DNA of 6,608 nucleotides from positions 1 through 6,608 of the forward strand of contig JAIRRD010000131.1 of NCBI GenBank assembly GCA_031256155.1. Direction: 5' to 3'. Both the position numbers and the translations under genes were made by a program. The DNA comes from Holophagales bacterium (GTDB lineage: Bacteria > Acidobacteriota > Holophagae > Holophagales > Holophagaceae). The stretch's first letter is position 1, and each line of letters opens with the position of its first letter. Under the pieces are notes generated by a model. The model was not told the origin of the DNA and did not search any database. It was given only the letters and a program-made list of their open reading frames with translations. This document shows positions 5,417-6,608 of this stretch, one piece after another.

Positions 5417-6412
5417 TTGGTAACCAAAGAGTGTGATAATGATTCCAAATTGAAAATACTTCCTGGTCAATTTGTTTTAGAAGCGGCAAGAAGAGCGATT
5501 GAAGCGTTGGAAGCAAGTCTGAATCGGAGTGTATTGGCTGATTGGTTGGAAGTTCTTAAAAAATCCAAAGGTCGCTTGGTTTTGAGCGGTATCGGTAAAT
5601 CTGGATTAGTAGCTCAAAAAATCTCGGCAACTTTTGCATCCACTGGTTGCCCCAGCTTCTTCCTTCATCCGGTAGACGCGCTTCATGGGGATTTGGGGAT
5701 GGTGACAGAAGACGACATAGCATTGTTACTCAGTAATAGTGGCGAGAGTGAGGAAATCTTGCGGATTCTTCCCGGATTGATGCGGGAAGGAATACCTATT
5801 GCGTGCATAACTTCAAATCCAAAAAGTCGGCTTGCCCAAGCGGCCAAATGGGTGTTTTCTTATGAACTCCCAAACGGGGAAGGTTGTCCGCTAAATTTTG
5901 CGCCTATGGCAAGCACAACCATGCAAGTAATTTGGGGCGACCTGCTTGCAGCCGAAAGAATGGTATCCTCTGATTTTACCATTGATAGTTTTGCTAAAAA
6001 TCATCCTGGTGGAAGTTTGGGTGTTAAATTAATTAAAACAAAAGACTTAATGCATTCAGATTTTCCACAAGTGTCACCAGATAACAATTTAATACAGATA
6101 CTAGCGGCAATGACCGCTGGTAAACTTGGAATGACAACTGTGGTGAAATCAGAAAAAATTGCTGGAGTAATAAGCGACGGGGATATCAGGCGCGCGCTGG
6201 AACGCGCTGAATCTATTGGTCAAAATCCATTAGAACTCAGAGCGAGTCAAATTATGACATCGGAACCAACCGTAATTGATTCCGATATTCAAGCCATTGA
6301 GGCGGCTAAAATAATGGAAACAAAAAAAATCACCTTCCTGGTGATTAACGACAAATTTAAACCCATTGGCGTACTACACATACACGACTTGTTGGCTGCC
6401 AGAGTAATCTGA
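5417..6412 (+). CDS. kdsD: Arabinose-5-phosphate isomerase (KdsD/KpsF/GutQ family)
   Basis: This enzyme turns ribulose 5-phosphate into arabinose 5-phosphate, the first committed step to Kdo for lipopolysaccharide, in the cytoplasm. I chose the TTG at 5417 because GGAG (5407-5410) lies 6 nt upstream. A GTG at 5405 would add four residues but has no ribosome binding site. The 331 residues match the family (E. coli KdsD 328). The SIS domain (about 35-180) shows SGIGKSGLVAQKISATFAST, LHPVDALHGDLGM and LLSNSGESEEI. The Lys, two Glu and His that align with the E. coli active-site set fall at K61, E110, E155 and H196 (in NHPGGSLG). Two CBS domains follow (about 203-262 and 278-331; GVISDGDIRRAL and IGVLHIHDLL). 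The usual APTSSTT loop reads APMASTT. The gene stands alone after a long intergenic region. Whether it serves LPS, capsule or another Kdo polymer cannot be told from this window. Confidence 0.93.
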   Translation: MVTKECDNDSKLKILPGQFVLEAARRAIEALEASLNRSVLADWLEVLKKSKGRLVLSGIGKSGLVAQKISATFASTGCPSFFLHPVDALHGDLGMVTEDDIALLLSNSGESEEILRILPGLMREGIPIACITSNPKSRLAQAAKWVFSYELPNGEGCPLNFAPMASTTMQVIWGDLLAAERMVSSDFTIDSFAKNHPGGSLGVKLIKTKDLMHSDFPQVSPDNNLIQILAAMTAGKLGMTTVVKSEKIAGVISDGDIRRALERAESIGQNPLELRASQIMTSEPTVIDSDIQAIEAAKIMETKKITFLVINDKFKPIGVLHIHDLLAARVI

Positions 6413-6537
6413 GATCTAACAGACCCACTTACAAAGTTGGTTGGTGAGTCATACCAAAATAAAGCCAACAAACGAAGGTAAAAAAAAGAATCAGTATTTT
6501 AGGTTACATAATATACATTATCGAAAGTGAGAAAACC

Positions 6538-6564
6538 AAAAAAAAGAGAGAGCCCTTAAGGCTC
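6538..6564 (-). terminator. Terminator-like hairpin for a minus-strand gene to the right
   Basis: Read on the minus strand, GAGCC (6564-6560) and GGCTC (6554-6550) form a five-pair stem around TTAAG. The bases TCTC come next, then a run of eight T (6545-6538). On the plus strand the stem has no T-run after it, so it does not serve kdsD. A minus-strand frame with a TAG at 6574-6572 could be the last 11 codons of the gene it ends, but that is too short to name. The stem is short, so the call is tentative. Confidence 0.45.
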
Positions 6565-6608
6565 GTCCTCCCTAGATAATGCTCAATTTCATCCAAGTTC
6601 CAACTTCC

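Noticed and set aside
6436..6469. Nested inverted repeats GTTGG/CCAAC and TTGGT/ACCAA after kdsD, considered as its terminator
   Set aside because: The stems are short and no T-run follows on the plus strand.

Overview
The window looks like a piece of a chromosome from a flagellated, Gram-negative-type (diderm) bacterium. The 5' half is the end of a flagellar operon: flgM, two small unnamed genes, then flgK and flgL. The 3' end carries an arabinose-5-phosphate isomerase gene (kdsD), which belongs to Kdo/LPS synthesis and so implies an outer membrane. A spoVG gene and moderate GC (about 42% in a sampled flagellar stretch) narrow the choice a little. Planctomycetota or a neighbouring deep-branching phylum is my best guess. 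That is inference from gene content only, and the sequence does not fix the phylum.

Layout. Positions 1-248 hold the C-terminal part of FlgM (anti-sigma-28). Positions 263-577 hold a 104-residue charged helical protein and 631-927 a 98-residue protein in the place where FlgN often sits. A 10-bp hairpin (599-625) covers the ribosome binding site of the second one. FlgK (939-2432) and FlgL (2444-3418), the two hook-filament junction proteins, follow with 11-nt gaps. Eight bases after flgL begins a gene for a protein made almost only of seven RCC1-like repeats (3427-4299), predicted to close into a seven-bladed beta-propeller. After a possible terminator hairpin lies a 110-nt broken copy of part of this gene (4382-4491). 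It runs into the end of the convergent spoVG gene (4488-4844, minus strand) and contains its stop codon. A non-coding stretch of about 0.5 kb (4845-5416) follows. It has long-range inverted repeats that could fold into a roughly 200-nt RNA, and a promoter-like site just before kdsD (5417-6412). The last 200 bases hold no gene I can support, only a terminator-like hairpin for a gene coming from the right on the minus strand.

How the genes work together. FlgM holds back sigma-28 until the hook is complete and FlgM is exported. FlgK and FlgL then cap the hook and seat the filament. The two small genes between them are probably flagellar by position. The RCC1-like gene is co-oriented and nearly abuts flgL, so it is probably co-transcribed, but its lack of a ribosome binding site, higher GC and degenerate copy suggest a later arrival. 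spoVG and kdsD are transcribed apart from the flagellar operon and from each other.
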